Part shown: positions 44,051 through 51,942 of the stretch, one piece after another | How positions within the stretch are numbered: the stretch's first letter is position 1 | Layout of the letters: every line of letters begins with the position of its first letter | Assembly (NCBI GenBank): GCA_963768165.1 | Contig: CAVYHJ010000001.1 | Location: 124,001-188,000 of the forward strand | Length of the DNA: 64,000 nt | Direction of reading: 5' to 3' | Origin: CAVYHJ01 sp963768165 [NCBI: uncultured bacterium] | GTDB lineage: Bacteria > UBP4 > UBA4092 | Made by a program: the position numbers and the translations under genes | Notes under the pieces: model-generated | Told to the model about the DNA's origin: nothing | What the model saw: only the letters and a program-made list of their open reading frames with translations | Databases searched by the model: none

Positions 44051-45430
44051 ATATCTGGAGGATTTAGAGTGATTCCATTGACCGATACGACACAAGAGAA
44101 TTTATTTAGTGGAGAATTAAAAAGTCTGTGTAATCCCCGCCATCCGTTAATTCAACTGGCCCATCAGATGGAATGGGGAGAACTGGAGGCCGCCTTTGCG
44201 GGGTGTTATTGTCCGGATTTCGGACGTCCCTGCAAACCCATTCGATTACTGGTGGGGATCCATTATTTAAAGCATGCCTATCACTTGAGCGATGAGGAAG
44301 TCGTGGAGCGCTTGGCGGAAAATCCGTACTGGCAATACTTTTGTGGGTTTGAGTATTTTCAGAGGGAGCTTTTCCTGAATGCCAGCTTATTGAGTAAATG
44401 GCGTAAACGGATCCAGCAACAGAAGATGGAGAAGCTCTTAGAGGTGACCATTACCACAGGGTTGAAGACGGGTGCCTTGAAGCGGAGGCAGTTGGCCAAA
44501 CCGAATGTGGATACGACGGTGCAGGAGAAAGCAATTACCTATCCCACGGATGCGAAACTGTACCTGAAGATGTTGCAACGCTTGGTGAATCTGTGCCACC
44601 AGGAAGGGATTGAACTGCGGCAGAGCTATACCCGCAAAGCCAAGAAGAGTTTATTTTTGTATCATCGGTATGCCCATGGGCGTAAGGGGAAGAAGGCGCA
44701 GAAGGAATGGAAGAAGTTAAAGGTGTACTTGGGACGGGTGAGTCGGGATGTAGGTCGGAAGGTCCTGAAGGCAAACCGGGAGGAACTCTGGGAGGTATTG
44801 GGACCGGAATTAGCCATGGCCCAGAGGTTGTTGGAGCAAAAGCGAGAGGATTCTCCGAAACTGTATAGTTTGCATGCCCCGGAGGTGGAATGTATCGCCA
44901 AAGGTAAAGCCCATAAGAAATATGAGTTTGGCTGCAAGGTGAGTGTGGTAGCGACTTCTCAAGATCCGTTCATTGTAGGCATGCAAGCGCTTCACGGGAA
45001 TCCCTATGACGGACATACCTTAGAGCAGGCCTTGAAACAGGCCGAGCGGTTGGGACATTTTCAAGCTCAGGAGGTGTATGCGGATCAAGGGTATCGGGGA
45101 CACGATTATGCGGGAGAGGCTACGATTCATCTCAGTCGGTGGAAGTTATCCGGACTCAAAGAATCGGTCATTCGATGGATTAAACGCCGGAGTGCGATTG
45201 AACCCGTGATCGGACATGCCAAAACCGATGGATGGTTAGGACGAAACTATCTGAAGGGAACCCACGGCGATCACATCAATGCGATCCTCTGCGGATGTGG
45301 GTACAATATCCGCAAGCTTCTAAGGAAGCTTCTTTTTGTCCTTTGGAAAATTCGGCTCGGGAGGTTCCTTTCTCTCTCCCAAAGTTCCCTCTTTGTGTCC
45401 TACAATCTAAAAAAGAAACTTTTTCAGGGA
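44050..45430 (+). mobile_element. IS5-type insertion sequence inside the kinase gene
   Basis: About 1.4 kb with one transposase on the opposite strand to the host kinase. Both flanks contain kinase coding sequence of the same gene and strand (45424-45837 and 43156-44050), so the insertion split the PocR domain. I could not make out reliable terminal inverted repeats or a target duplication, so the ends are approximate to about 20 nt. Confidence 0.8.
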
Positions 45431-45487
45431 CATCTATCTAAATCATCGGTCACTTTAGAAACAAACGCTTTTAATGCTCTTTCGTAA
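44069..45487 (+). CDS. IS5-family-type DDE transposase
   Basis: A 472-residue transposase: HPLIQLAHQMEWGELEAAF, GRPCKPIRLLVGIHYLKHAY and LSDEEVVERLAENPYWQYFC are diagnostic of the large IS5-like group; catalytic residues are in PNVDTTVQE, EVYADQGYRGH and RSAIEPVIGHAK. Start is GTG at 44069 with TGGAGGA 6 nt before it. The last 20 residues (after NLKKKLFQG) are read from host kinase DNA in the antisense direction, so the natural element encodes a shorter C-terminus or uses flanking DNA for its stop. Apparently intact. Confidence 0.88.
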   Translation: MIPLTDTTQENLFSGELKSLCNPRHPLIQLAHQMEWGELEAAFAGCYCPDFGRPCKPIRLLVGIHYLKHAYHLSDEEVVERLAENPYWQYFCGFEYFQRELFLNASLLSKWRKRIQQQKMEKLLEVTITTGLKTGALKRRQLAKPNVDTTVQEKAITYPTDAKLYLKMLQRLVNLCHQEGIELRQSYTRKAKKSLFLYHRYAHGRKGKKAQKEWKKLKVYLGRVSRDVGRKVLKANREELWEVLGPELAMAQRLLEQKREDSPKLYSLHAPEVECIAKGKAHKKYEFGCKVSVVATSQDPFIVGMQALHGNPYDGHTLEQALKQAERLGHFQAQEVYADQGYRGHDYAGEATIHLSRWKLSGLKESVIRWIKRRSAIEPVIGHAKTDGWLGRNYLKGTHGDHINAILCGCGYNIRKLLRKLLFVLWKIRLGRFLSLSQSSLFVSYNLKKKLFQGHLSKSSVTLETNAFNALS

Positions 45488-45837
45488 TCTGACATCAGAC
45501 ATTGTTCTTCATTGTGAAGACTATCTTGTCTATAAGTAACACAAAAAGGATTGTTATTTTTGATATTTAACTGTGTACTTATTTTACCTTCCTTTAATAA
45601 TTTAAGTTCTCTTGTGATGGAACGAGGTAGTGCTCCAGGAAATGGATCTAATATATATAGGTCTCTTCCATTTTGAGATATTGTATTAGGATTGAATCTA
45701 TCATAAACCAACATAACTCCAGCTTTTTCACCATAAAAAAACCCTTCCAACATGGACTGGAGTAAATCTTGAGGAACGATATCTAAAATGGTTTCTGGCC
45801 GAAAAACCTTTTTGTAATCACTGAAATCCAGATCCAT
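45427..45837 (-). pseudogene. Histidine kinase, N-terminal fragment (first half of PocR domain)
   Basis: About 136 residues from the ATG at 45837 (AAGGAA 7 nt upstream), MDLDFSDYKKVFRPETILDI onward, with a PocR-like first half: LLQSMLEGFFYGEKAGVMLV, then NNPFCVTYRQ and EEQCLMSDYERALKAF. The frame ends at VTDDLDRCP where the IS5-type element begins. Joined to the two downstream fragments this is one kinase of roughly 640 residues: PocR - linker/GAF-like - HisKA - HATPase. It has no signal peptide or membrane segment, so it would sense a cytoplasmic ligand. Confidence 0.75.
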
Positions 45838-46413
45838 AAAAAATTCCTTAACAATGGTTAGAATTTAATTTGGCTAAACATTTATGTTTTATAACTTTCG
45901 TAGGAATATGTTTTCAATCTCTTATATCTCCATTTTACTTCCGACGGATTCTATAATTAGACATATTATAATATAGAGAAAAGGAATATGTCAAAAACTA
46001 AACTAACCAATTTCAATTACTAAGTAGTTTAGGAATGAAAACAGTTTAGAGTTTAAAAAGGAATGAATTCATTTCAAATACATATAAAGATGGTTTCTTT
46101 AGTAGAATTCGGCAGTGTGCCAATTTGGCATAGCTAAATTTGCGATTTAAGGGGCATAAAATGTTACAAAATTGGGTATGAGTTATCTCCCTATTATCTC
46201 CGTACTGTCTCCACTTTGTCTCCCATTGAAAAAGAGTGAGAGGTTGGTTCAGGCCATGATTTAAGATTATTTCAGGTGAGTTTATTGTTTCTACGTCAAT
46301 TTTGAGAGATTTCTGAAGGTTTTAAATACGGATGCGATTATTTTGGAAAAAGAGAATTGATAGTGCTGCTTATCAATGATCAAAAAGTATTGGTGAAACT
46401 TATACCCGTTGGA
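45838..46413. other. Gene-free interval between the kinase operon and GH36
   Basis: The only features seen are the kinase promoter at 45965-45994 and a short plus-strand frame near its end (about 46366-46435, LLINDQKVLVKLIPVG) which resembles a stretch at 38296-38330 (LVISNQRVLMVKMSE) on the other side of the operon. The two may be remnants of the same element, but the match is short. Confidence 0.4.
45965..45994 (-). promoter_or_regulatory. Strong sigma-70-type promoter of the kinase-receiver-HD operon
   Basis: On the minus strand: TTGACA (45989-45994), an 18-nt spacer, TATAAT (45965-45970): both boxes are perfect consensus. It lies about 128 nt upstream of the kinase ATG. Confidence 0.75.
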
Positions 46414-48516
46414 TTATTTAACCACTGTTAATTCAATTACCGAGCTGGTGAGGGGGACAAAAGCCGGGAGGTGTAGACCGACTTTCATCAAGTATTCCCC
46501 GGAAAATGTTTTCTCATTTTCCATTAGCTGTGATTGGGTATTGGGATAAAGGTTAACTTCCTTAATGAGATATTTTTTACCGGGGTCCAATCCATCCAAT
46601 TTGACGAGTTTGGTAGGATATCCTCGTTGGAAAAACAGGTTATAAGAAAAGAGCACAGCTTTTTTCTTATCGGAATCGACATACATAAGTACTGCTCTAT
46701 CTTCATCGTAAGGAGAAATCAACCGGTAGAGGTCGCCAAACCAAATAATATCACTCAGTTTCTTATAGAGTTTAATGGCTGATTTACTGAACTCGAGATC
46801 GGAATCGTTCATTTTAGTAAGCCGGATATCATATCCCAGTTTATCCATCATAGCGACATCGGTACGGAATTTTAACGATTCCTGTCCCCAGGAAGTGATA
46901 TGGGCACAGATGGTATTGGACGGGAAAAAGTAGGAATATCCCCATTGAATAAAGACCCGATCATAAGGGCCGGTATTATCACTAGACCAGAATTCAGTGA
47001 AATATTTCAATGCTCCATAATCGGTTCTTCCCCCGCCGCTGGAACATAACATAATAGGGAAATGGGGATATTTTTTGCGAAGTCTTTCCATCACTTGATA
47101 GAAACCCCGGACATACTCAATAAACAGATGGGATTGTTTTTCTTTCAAATAAGGGGAATAAGGATAGGTCATCTGCCGGTTGTTATCCCATTTGATATAG
47201 GCGATATCGGGATTTTCCGTCAACATATGGTCCACCACGTTATACACAAAATCCTGTACTTTCGGGTTGGTTAAGTCCAGTACCAATTGTGTGCGAATAA
47301 GATGTTCTTCCCGGTTGGGGAGTTTTAATATCCAATCCGGGTGTTTTTCATAGAGTTCACTTTTGGGGTTCACCATTTCCGGTTCAATCCAGATGCCGAA
47401 TTTAACCCCTTTTTCAGTAGCTTTTTTGACCAGGTATCCCAATCCATGGGGGAGTTTGGCGGTATTGACATCCCAATCACCCAACCCGGCAGTATCATTA
47501 TTGCGGGGATATTTATTAGCAAACCATCCATCATCTAATAAGAACAAATCTACCCCTAGGCTGTGGGCTTCACCAAACAGCTCCACCAATTTCTCCTCAT
47601 TAAAATCAAAGAAAGTAGCTTCCCAATTATTCAACAGGACATACCGAGACTTGGTCCCATCCATGACACCGTAATTGCGTGCCCATTGATGCAGATTCCG
47701 GCTGGCCAACCCCCTACCCTGTTTACTATAAGTAAAAATAGATTCCGGGGTAATAAAAAGTTTATTGGGTTCCAGATGGTATTCCGAAGCATAAGGATTC
47801 ATACTCGATATCACTCTAAGAGATTGGTTTTGATCCATCTCAAATAATAATTGGAAGTTGCCAGTCCAGGCCAATGTCCCCGCTATCAATTCTCCATTTT
47901 TCTCATCGGATGGGTTATTGAAAGATAGAAAAAAGACTGGGAAATGAAATGAGAAGGGTCGGGTACCCAGTTTACTATCAATAATCTTGATACCGTGGGT
48001 CAATTGACTATCTTCGATTCTCATTTCTTTCGCCCAATCCCCATGAAACTGTGTCAGGTAATACTTTTCTGAGTTAAAATGCAGCATACTAGAAGCAAAA
48101 TGGGTCAAGACCACCGGTTTTTTTTCAGTATGCCTGATTTCAGTCCAGGTTTTGATAATATCTTCGTTATAATAAGCGATAAAATGGAGGGCCACGTCCA
48201 CTGGATAGACCGGGTCTTTTAATAAAATACGGGTATGGGTAATATTTTTATTTTGTTTTTCGGTTTTAGAGTCTATGTATAATAATTCCAGCGAAGGATT
48301 ACCATCGGAATGCACTATCCGGATAGCCGGTTCAAACACATTGTCCGTACCTGCCGGGATATAAGCTTCCTGTTTGATTTTATCCGATAAGTACTCCTGT
48401 GGGTCTTTTAATTTTTCTCCCAAATAGACCTGATATAACTTTTTATTTTCCCCTATAGTAAAAACCAGAGTGGAATTTTTCGTTTCAATGAAAATAATAT
48501 TGGATAAACGAGCCAA
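46414..48516 (-). CDS. GH36 alpha-galactosidase, cytoplasmic
   Basis: A 700-residue retaining alpha-galactosidase: WEATFFDFNEEKLVELF, FLLDDGWFANKYPRNNDTAG, GDWDVNTAKLPHGLGYLV, GIWIEPEMVNPKSELY; the nucleophile is in YIKWDNNRQM (about Asp441) and acid/base in FWSSDNTGPYDR (about Asp508); the CSSGGGRTDYGALKYF motif is complete. It cleaves terminal alpha-galactose from raffinose-type oligosaccharides, galactomannan or xyloglucan fragments. There is no signal peptide. The start is TTG at 48516, supported by GGGGAGG 5 nt upstream. Confidence 0.93.
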   Translation of the reverse strand: MARLSNIIFIETKNSTLVFTIGENKKLYQVYLGEKLKDPQEYLSDKIKQEAYIPAGTDNVFEPAIRIVHSDGNPSLELLYIDSKTEKQNKNITHTRILLKDPVYPVDVALHFIAYYNEDIIKTWTEIRHTEKKPVVLTHFASSMLHFNSEKYYLTQFHGDWAKEMRIEDSQLTHGIKIIDSKLGTRPFSFHFPVFFLSFNNPSDEKNGELIAGTLAWTGNFQLLFEMDQNQSLRVISSMNPYASEYHLEPNKLFITPESIFTYSKQGRGLASRNLHQWARNYGVMDGTKSRYVLLNNWEATFFDFNEEKLVELFGEAHSLGVDLFLLDDGWFANKYPRNNDTAGLGDWDVNTAKLPHGLGYLVKKATEKGVKFGIWIEPEMVNPKSELYEKHPDWILKLPNREEHLIRTQLVLDLTNPKVQDFVYNVVDHMLTENPDIAYIKWDNNRQMTYPYSPYLKEKQSHLFIEYVRGFYQVMERLRKKYPHFPIMLCSSGGGRTDYGALKYFTEFWSSDNTGPYDRVFIQWGYSYFFPSNTICAHITSWGQESLKFRTDVAMMDKLGYDIRLTKMNDSDLEFSKSAIKLYKKLSDIIWFGDLYRLISPYDEDRAVLMYVDSDKKKAVLFSYNLFFQRGYPTKLVKLDGLDPGKKYLIKEVNLYPNTQSQLMENEKTFSGEYLMKVGLHLPAFVPLTSSVIELTVVK

Positions 48517-48614
48517 AGAAACCTCCCCATTATTAATAAAATAAATGAATGAAAATGAAATGATTTTTTATTTTGTTAAACTTCTTTGTCTTAATAACAA
48601 TTATCCGTTCTTGA

Positions 48615-49688
48615 TTATTTAGCCAATTCCGCTTTCATCAGGAAGACATTATATTTCGGCCAGAGGGTCATGAGGAAATAAATGGTCTTGCCGTCGTTTT
48701 CAAAATAACGGGGATGGAGATAGGCACCGTATAATCCGGCATTATCCCCATATCCGAGAACTAATGTTTTCTCCTCCGACCAAGGACCCCAGGGTTGAGG
48801 GGAATCGCGGATGACAATCGCCCGTTTTTCTTCATTGAGATAGGTCATAATCCATTTTTGTAAATAATCATCCCAAGCGACGGAGATTTCTCCGACCGGT
48901 GGAGAGATAATTCCTGTAGCAACCATTTCCTGGGTTGACCAGAGCGGGCTTCCACTGGAATCCAATCCCATGAAATAGAGATAACTTTTCATCTTTCCAA
49001 AATCTGCCTCATCCACTTTTGCCAATTTCACCCCGCCAAATCGTCCTGAGGGAGTTCCCCAAATATAAATATCACTGGATAATTTAGCGAATGCCAATTG
49101 CACAAAATTACTGTCACCTTTCCATTTTACGGAATTATATTTATGGAAATCGGTTCCCACATTATCGGAATAGGCATAACTGGAATAATTGCAGACCCAT
49201 TTACCCGATTCACCCCAATGATTCACGGACATATATGCCAGCCAAATCCGTTCACCAATAGTTATCCCGCCGGTTGGAATCACCGTAATTTCCTTGTTAT
49301 TCACCTTTTCACTGGAAATCAATTCTTTGGCAAACCCCTCGCGGTCCCGAATCCAACCGTCAAAATAAATCCCATCACTAGCATCTTCCGTGGTGGAATA
49401 GGCCACGACATTTGATCGCCATCGCGCGTTCGGGTCGTGAATATCTATGGCATTAAAGGTATCGCCGAAGAAAAAAAATATCCATTTTTTATATTCCACC
49501 ATAATCCCTCGCTCTGTCGCGCGGACCCCTGCCAGTTCCGTATGATTCAACGTGCTCTCGCCGGTTAACTGGCAGATTTGTTGGATATTTTTCACTTCCA
49601 ACGAATATCCTGCACAGGACAGTATTAGGAAAATAGCAAAAACTAAAATGATGAATTTCGAATTAAGTATTTGAATTTGGGAATTCAT
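48615..49688 (-). CDS. DUF4185 beta-propeller-like secreted protein
   Basis: A 357-residue exported protein. The N-terminus (IILVFAIFLILSCAG) is a signal peptide or lipoprotein signal (Cys about 25). The body has DUF4185 features: GIMVEYKKWIFFFFGDTFNA, WRSNVVAYSTTED, GITIGERIWLAYMSVNHWGE, GKWVCNYSSYAYSDN and WGPWSEEKTLV, the folds of a five-bladed propeller related to glycosidases such as GH43/GH130-like proteins. Function is unknown, probably binding or cleavage of extracellular glycan. It lies next to GH36 on the same strand (98 nt gap). Confidence 0.85.
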   Translation of the reverse strand: MNSQIQILNSKFIILVFAIFLILSCAGYSLEVKNIQQICQLTGESTLNHTELAGVRATERGIMVEYKKWIFFFFGDTFNAIDIHDPNARWRSNVVAYSTTEDASDGIYFDGWIRDREGFAKELISSEKVNNKEITVIPTGGITIGERIWLAYMSVNHWGESGKWVCNYSSYAYSDNVGTDFHKYNSVKWKGDSNFVQLAFAKLSSDIYIWGTPSGRFGGVKLAKVDEADFGKMKSYLYFMGLDSSGSPLWSTQEMVATGIISPPVGEISVAWDDYLQKWIMTYLNEEKRAIVIRDSPQPWGPWSEEKTLVLGYGDNAGLYGAYLHPRYFENDGKTIYFLMTLWPKYNVFLMKAELAK

Positions 49689-49841
49689 TTTCTACTTATG
49701 TTTTAGCTTTTATTTCATAGACTGTCAAGTGAGTAACTTCCAGAATACATTGTGCGCCCTATTTTTTATCCGGTATAGTTAACTGAATCCGTCATAACGT
49801 TAAGGAAATATTATACGCCTTTGTTATAATATATCAATCTT

Positions 49842-50564
49842 ATGAAAATCAAGGCCTTATTATTCGACTTTGACGAGACGTTGTTTGTCAATGAGGAGAG
49901 TACACGAGAATCCGTGCGGTATGCGTGGGTATGGGCGCAAAAGGAATATCCCAATATCTCCACAGAAAAAGTAGTGGATGCTTATATGGATTCGCGTGAC
50001 AAATTCTGGCATGCTGATGATACGCAGGTGATACCAGAAATTCAACAGGGGGCGATCCATGTCCGGCGAGTGCTTTGGTCAAAAACGTTAAACACGTTAG
50101 GGATTCAACGCGATGATTTGCTGGATGCATTAGTTCAAAGATTTGGTGAAAAGCGGTATGAAACCTGGCATCTCTATCCCGAATCCCTGGAAATTCTGGA
50201 CCTTTTAAAAAAGTCATACCAATTGGTGATGATTACAAACGGGATTTCGGAAATTCAACGGGGAAAAATCGCCAAAGTAAACGTCGAATCTTATTTCCAT
50301 CCTATCCTGGTTTCCGGGGAACTAGGGATTTCCAAACCGAACGCGCGATTTTTTTATCAAGCGGCAGAAGAAGCTTGTGTGAAATATTCCGAATGTATGG
50401 TAATCGGCGATTCCGTCCGCAATGATATCGGTGGAGCCAAAAATGCACGAATGATTTCCGTATGGATTAATCGCAACGGACAACTCCCCCGACCATCCAT
50501 TCTCCCGGATTATGAAATTAAAACACTCCGCGAACTTCCTGTCGTCTTAAAAACGTTGGAATAG
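49842..50564 (+). CDS. HAD-superfamily phosphatase (YjjG/pyrimidine nucleotidase-like)
   Basis: A 240-residue HAD hydrolase: motif I DFDETLFVNE (nucleophile Asp and the second Asp), motif II LVMITNGIS (TNG), motif III Lys in GISKPNARF and motif IV GDSVRNDIGGA. It belongs to the YjjG group of house-cleaning nucleotidases; substrate unproven. TATAAT at 49825-49830, 12 nt before the ATG, may mean the mRNA is nearly leaderless, since no Shine-Dalgarno is seen. Confidence 0.9.
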   Translation: MKIKALLFDFDETLFVNEESTRESVRYAWVWAQKEYPNISTEKVVDAYMDSRDKFWHADDTQVIPEIQQGAIHVRRVLWSKTLNTLGIQRDDLLDALVQRFGEKRYETWHLYPESLEILDLLKKSYQLVMITNGISEIQRGKIAKVNVESYFHPILVSGELGISKPNARFFYQAAEEACVKYSECMVIGDSVRNDIGGAKNARMISVWINRNGQLPRPSILPDYEIKTLRELPVVLKTLE

Positions 50565-50583
50565 TGCTATTATCAGGGAAAGA

Positions 50584-50946
50584 ATGTTCTATAGAGTTTT
50601 AGCGGATTTGACTCTACTGCTCCATTTCAGTTGGATACTTTTTACTCTTTTCGGGTGTCTGATTGCCTATCCATATTACTGGTTAAAGCGCATTCATTGG
50701 GGGATGTTATTCTACGGCCTATTAATAGAAATCTTTGGTTGGATTTGTCCCTTAACCTATTTAGAAAATTGGTTTCTTCGGCAGTCCAATCCTTTTTCTG
50801 CCTATCAAGACGACTTTCTATCTCATTACCTTAGTAAAATAATATATTTAAATGTAGCCCGGGGTTGGTTGATTTGGGGTGCCCTATTCGTGGTAATCTT
50901 TAATCTATGGTTTTATATAAAGAAGGGACTCTATTCTAGAAAATAG
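50584..50946 (+). CDS. DUF2784 membrane protein
   Basis: A 120-residue protein with three or four transmembrane segments and DUF2784 features: LADLTLLLHFSWILFTLFG, YYWLKRIHWGMLFYGLLIEI, FGWICPLTYLENWFL and the NPFSAYQDDFLSHYLSKIIY segment. Function is unknown. It is 20 nt behind the HAD gene, likely co-transcribed, and its end overlaps the converging zinc-ribbon gene by 11 nt. Confidence 0.9.
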   Translation: MFYRVLADLTLLLHFSWILFTLFGCLIAYPYYWLKRIHWGMLFYGLLIEIFGWICPLTYLENWFLRQSNPFSAYQDDFLSHYLSKIIYLNVARGWLIWGALFVVIFNLWFYIKKGLYSRK

Positions 50947-51382
50947 GCCGGTGTTTGGGTTTTCGTCCGCGTTTGGAAGGCAATGGTTCGGGAGGTTTGG
51001 TAACGAACTTCGGTGAATCCACTTTTCGTAAAATACGTCCGCAATTTTCACAACACACCAATTCATTTCCTCTAACCAATTGAACCATAAGTCCTGCGGG
51101 AATTATCATACGGCACCCGAAACAAACCGAATTTACCACCGGTGCCAGAAAAATCCCCTGATACCGTGCCTGTAACCGCATAATGCGGGACAACAGTCCG
51201 GTATTATTAATTTCGGTACAAAGGACCTCCCGCTCTGAACCCAAGGATTTCAGAACTCCCTCCATTTCAGCACGGTGTGTATCGGTCTGGTAGGAAAGAA
51301 AATTAAGTTCTTTTTTGATTACTTTTATTTCGAGGTCAATATTCTGAAGTTTAACCAATTTTTCCAACTGGGTACTACTCAT
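50936..51382 (-). CDS. C4-type zinc-ribbon protein with N-terminal coiled coil (short form)
   Basis: A 148-residue protein: a helical N-terminal half (LVKLQNIDLEIKVIKKELNF) and the zf-RING_7-type zinc ribbon VNSVCFGCRMIIPAGLMVQL ... ELVCCENCGRILR, followed by a basic Pro-rich tail (PSKRGRKPKHRPIF). Typical members run to about 240 residues because of a longer coiled coil, so this is a short version. Role probably in nucleic-acid or ribosome-linked processes; unproven. Confidence 0.85.
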   Translation of the reverse strand: MSSTQLEKLVKLQNIDLEIKVIKKELNFLSYQTDTHRAEMEGVLKSLGSEREVLCTEINNTGLLSRIMRLQARYQGIFLAPVVNSVCFGCRMIIPAGLMVQLVRGNELVCCENCGRILRKVDSPKFVTKPPEPLPSKRGRKPKHRPIF

Positions 51383-51403
51383 AATTTTGGAAAGAAAGCA
51401 TAA

Positions 51404-51862
51404 TTATTCTTTTTCCGCTTCCGTAAATATTTGAATAATTTCTGCGGCAGATTTGGCGTTACGTAAGGCGGAACGAAAATCATAATTTTTCAACAACCGG
51501 GATATTTTCGCCAAGACCCGCAGGTATACCCCGCTGGCATTTTGCGGAGATGCAATCATAAAAAACAAATGGGCGGGATTACTATCCAGAGATTGAAAAT
51601 CTACACCTTCGGCGGATCTGCCAAAGGCAATAACCAATTGTTTGACAGAATCGGTTCTCCCGTGTGGAATGGCAATTCCATCCCCGATACCTGTGGTTTC
51701 CAGTTGTTCTCTTTCGAGGATAGTCTTTTTGAATTCATTCAGGTCGGTGATTTCACCCGTTTTATTGATTAAGGTGATAAGTTCTTGGATAACGTCGTCT
51801 TTAGATTTTGATATTAAGTCCAGTTGAATTAGTTCTTCACGTAAAAAGCTTGCTAATTTCAT
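51404..51862 (-). CDS. ptsN: PTS EIIA-type regulatory protein (PtsN-like)
   Basis: A 152-residue PTS_EIIA_2 domain: ELIQLDLISKSKDDVIQEL, then AIPHGRTDSVKQLVIAFG with the phosphorylated His67, FFMIASPQNASGVYLRVLA and LRNAKSAAEIIQIF. PtsN family proteins link carbon/nitrogen state to regulation by being phosphorylated on His rather than transporting sugar. No EI, HPr or EIIBC genes are nearby. Gene symbol by family; orthology not proven. Confidence 0.88.
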   Translation of the reverse strand: MKLASFLREELIQLDLISKSKDDVIQELITLINKTGEITDLNEFKKTILEREQLETTGIGDGIAIPHGRTDSVKQLVIAFGRSAEGVDFQSLDSNPAHLFFMIASPQNASGVYLRVLAKISRLLKNYDFRSALRNAKSAAEIIQIFTEAEKE

Positions 51863-51942
51863 CTGATTTACCCTTCATATATAATCATAATGCAGTCGTA
51901 GTATCTTATCAAGAAACGAAAAAAACTACAAATCTACTTTGC

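Noticed and set aside
38396-45837. Calling the kinase-receiver-HD operon Detocs
   Set aside because: Detocs also pairs a kinase with receiver proteins, but its effector is a receiver fused to a PNP-type ATP-degrading domain. Here the receiver and the HD protein are separate and the kinase has a PocR domain, so only a general analogy holds.
46366-46435. Small gene encoding LLINDQKVLVKLIPVG
   Set aside because: Only about 20 codons without a start, resembling a fragment at 38.3 kb; too short to call.
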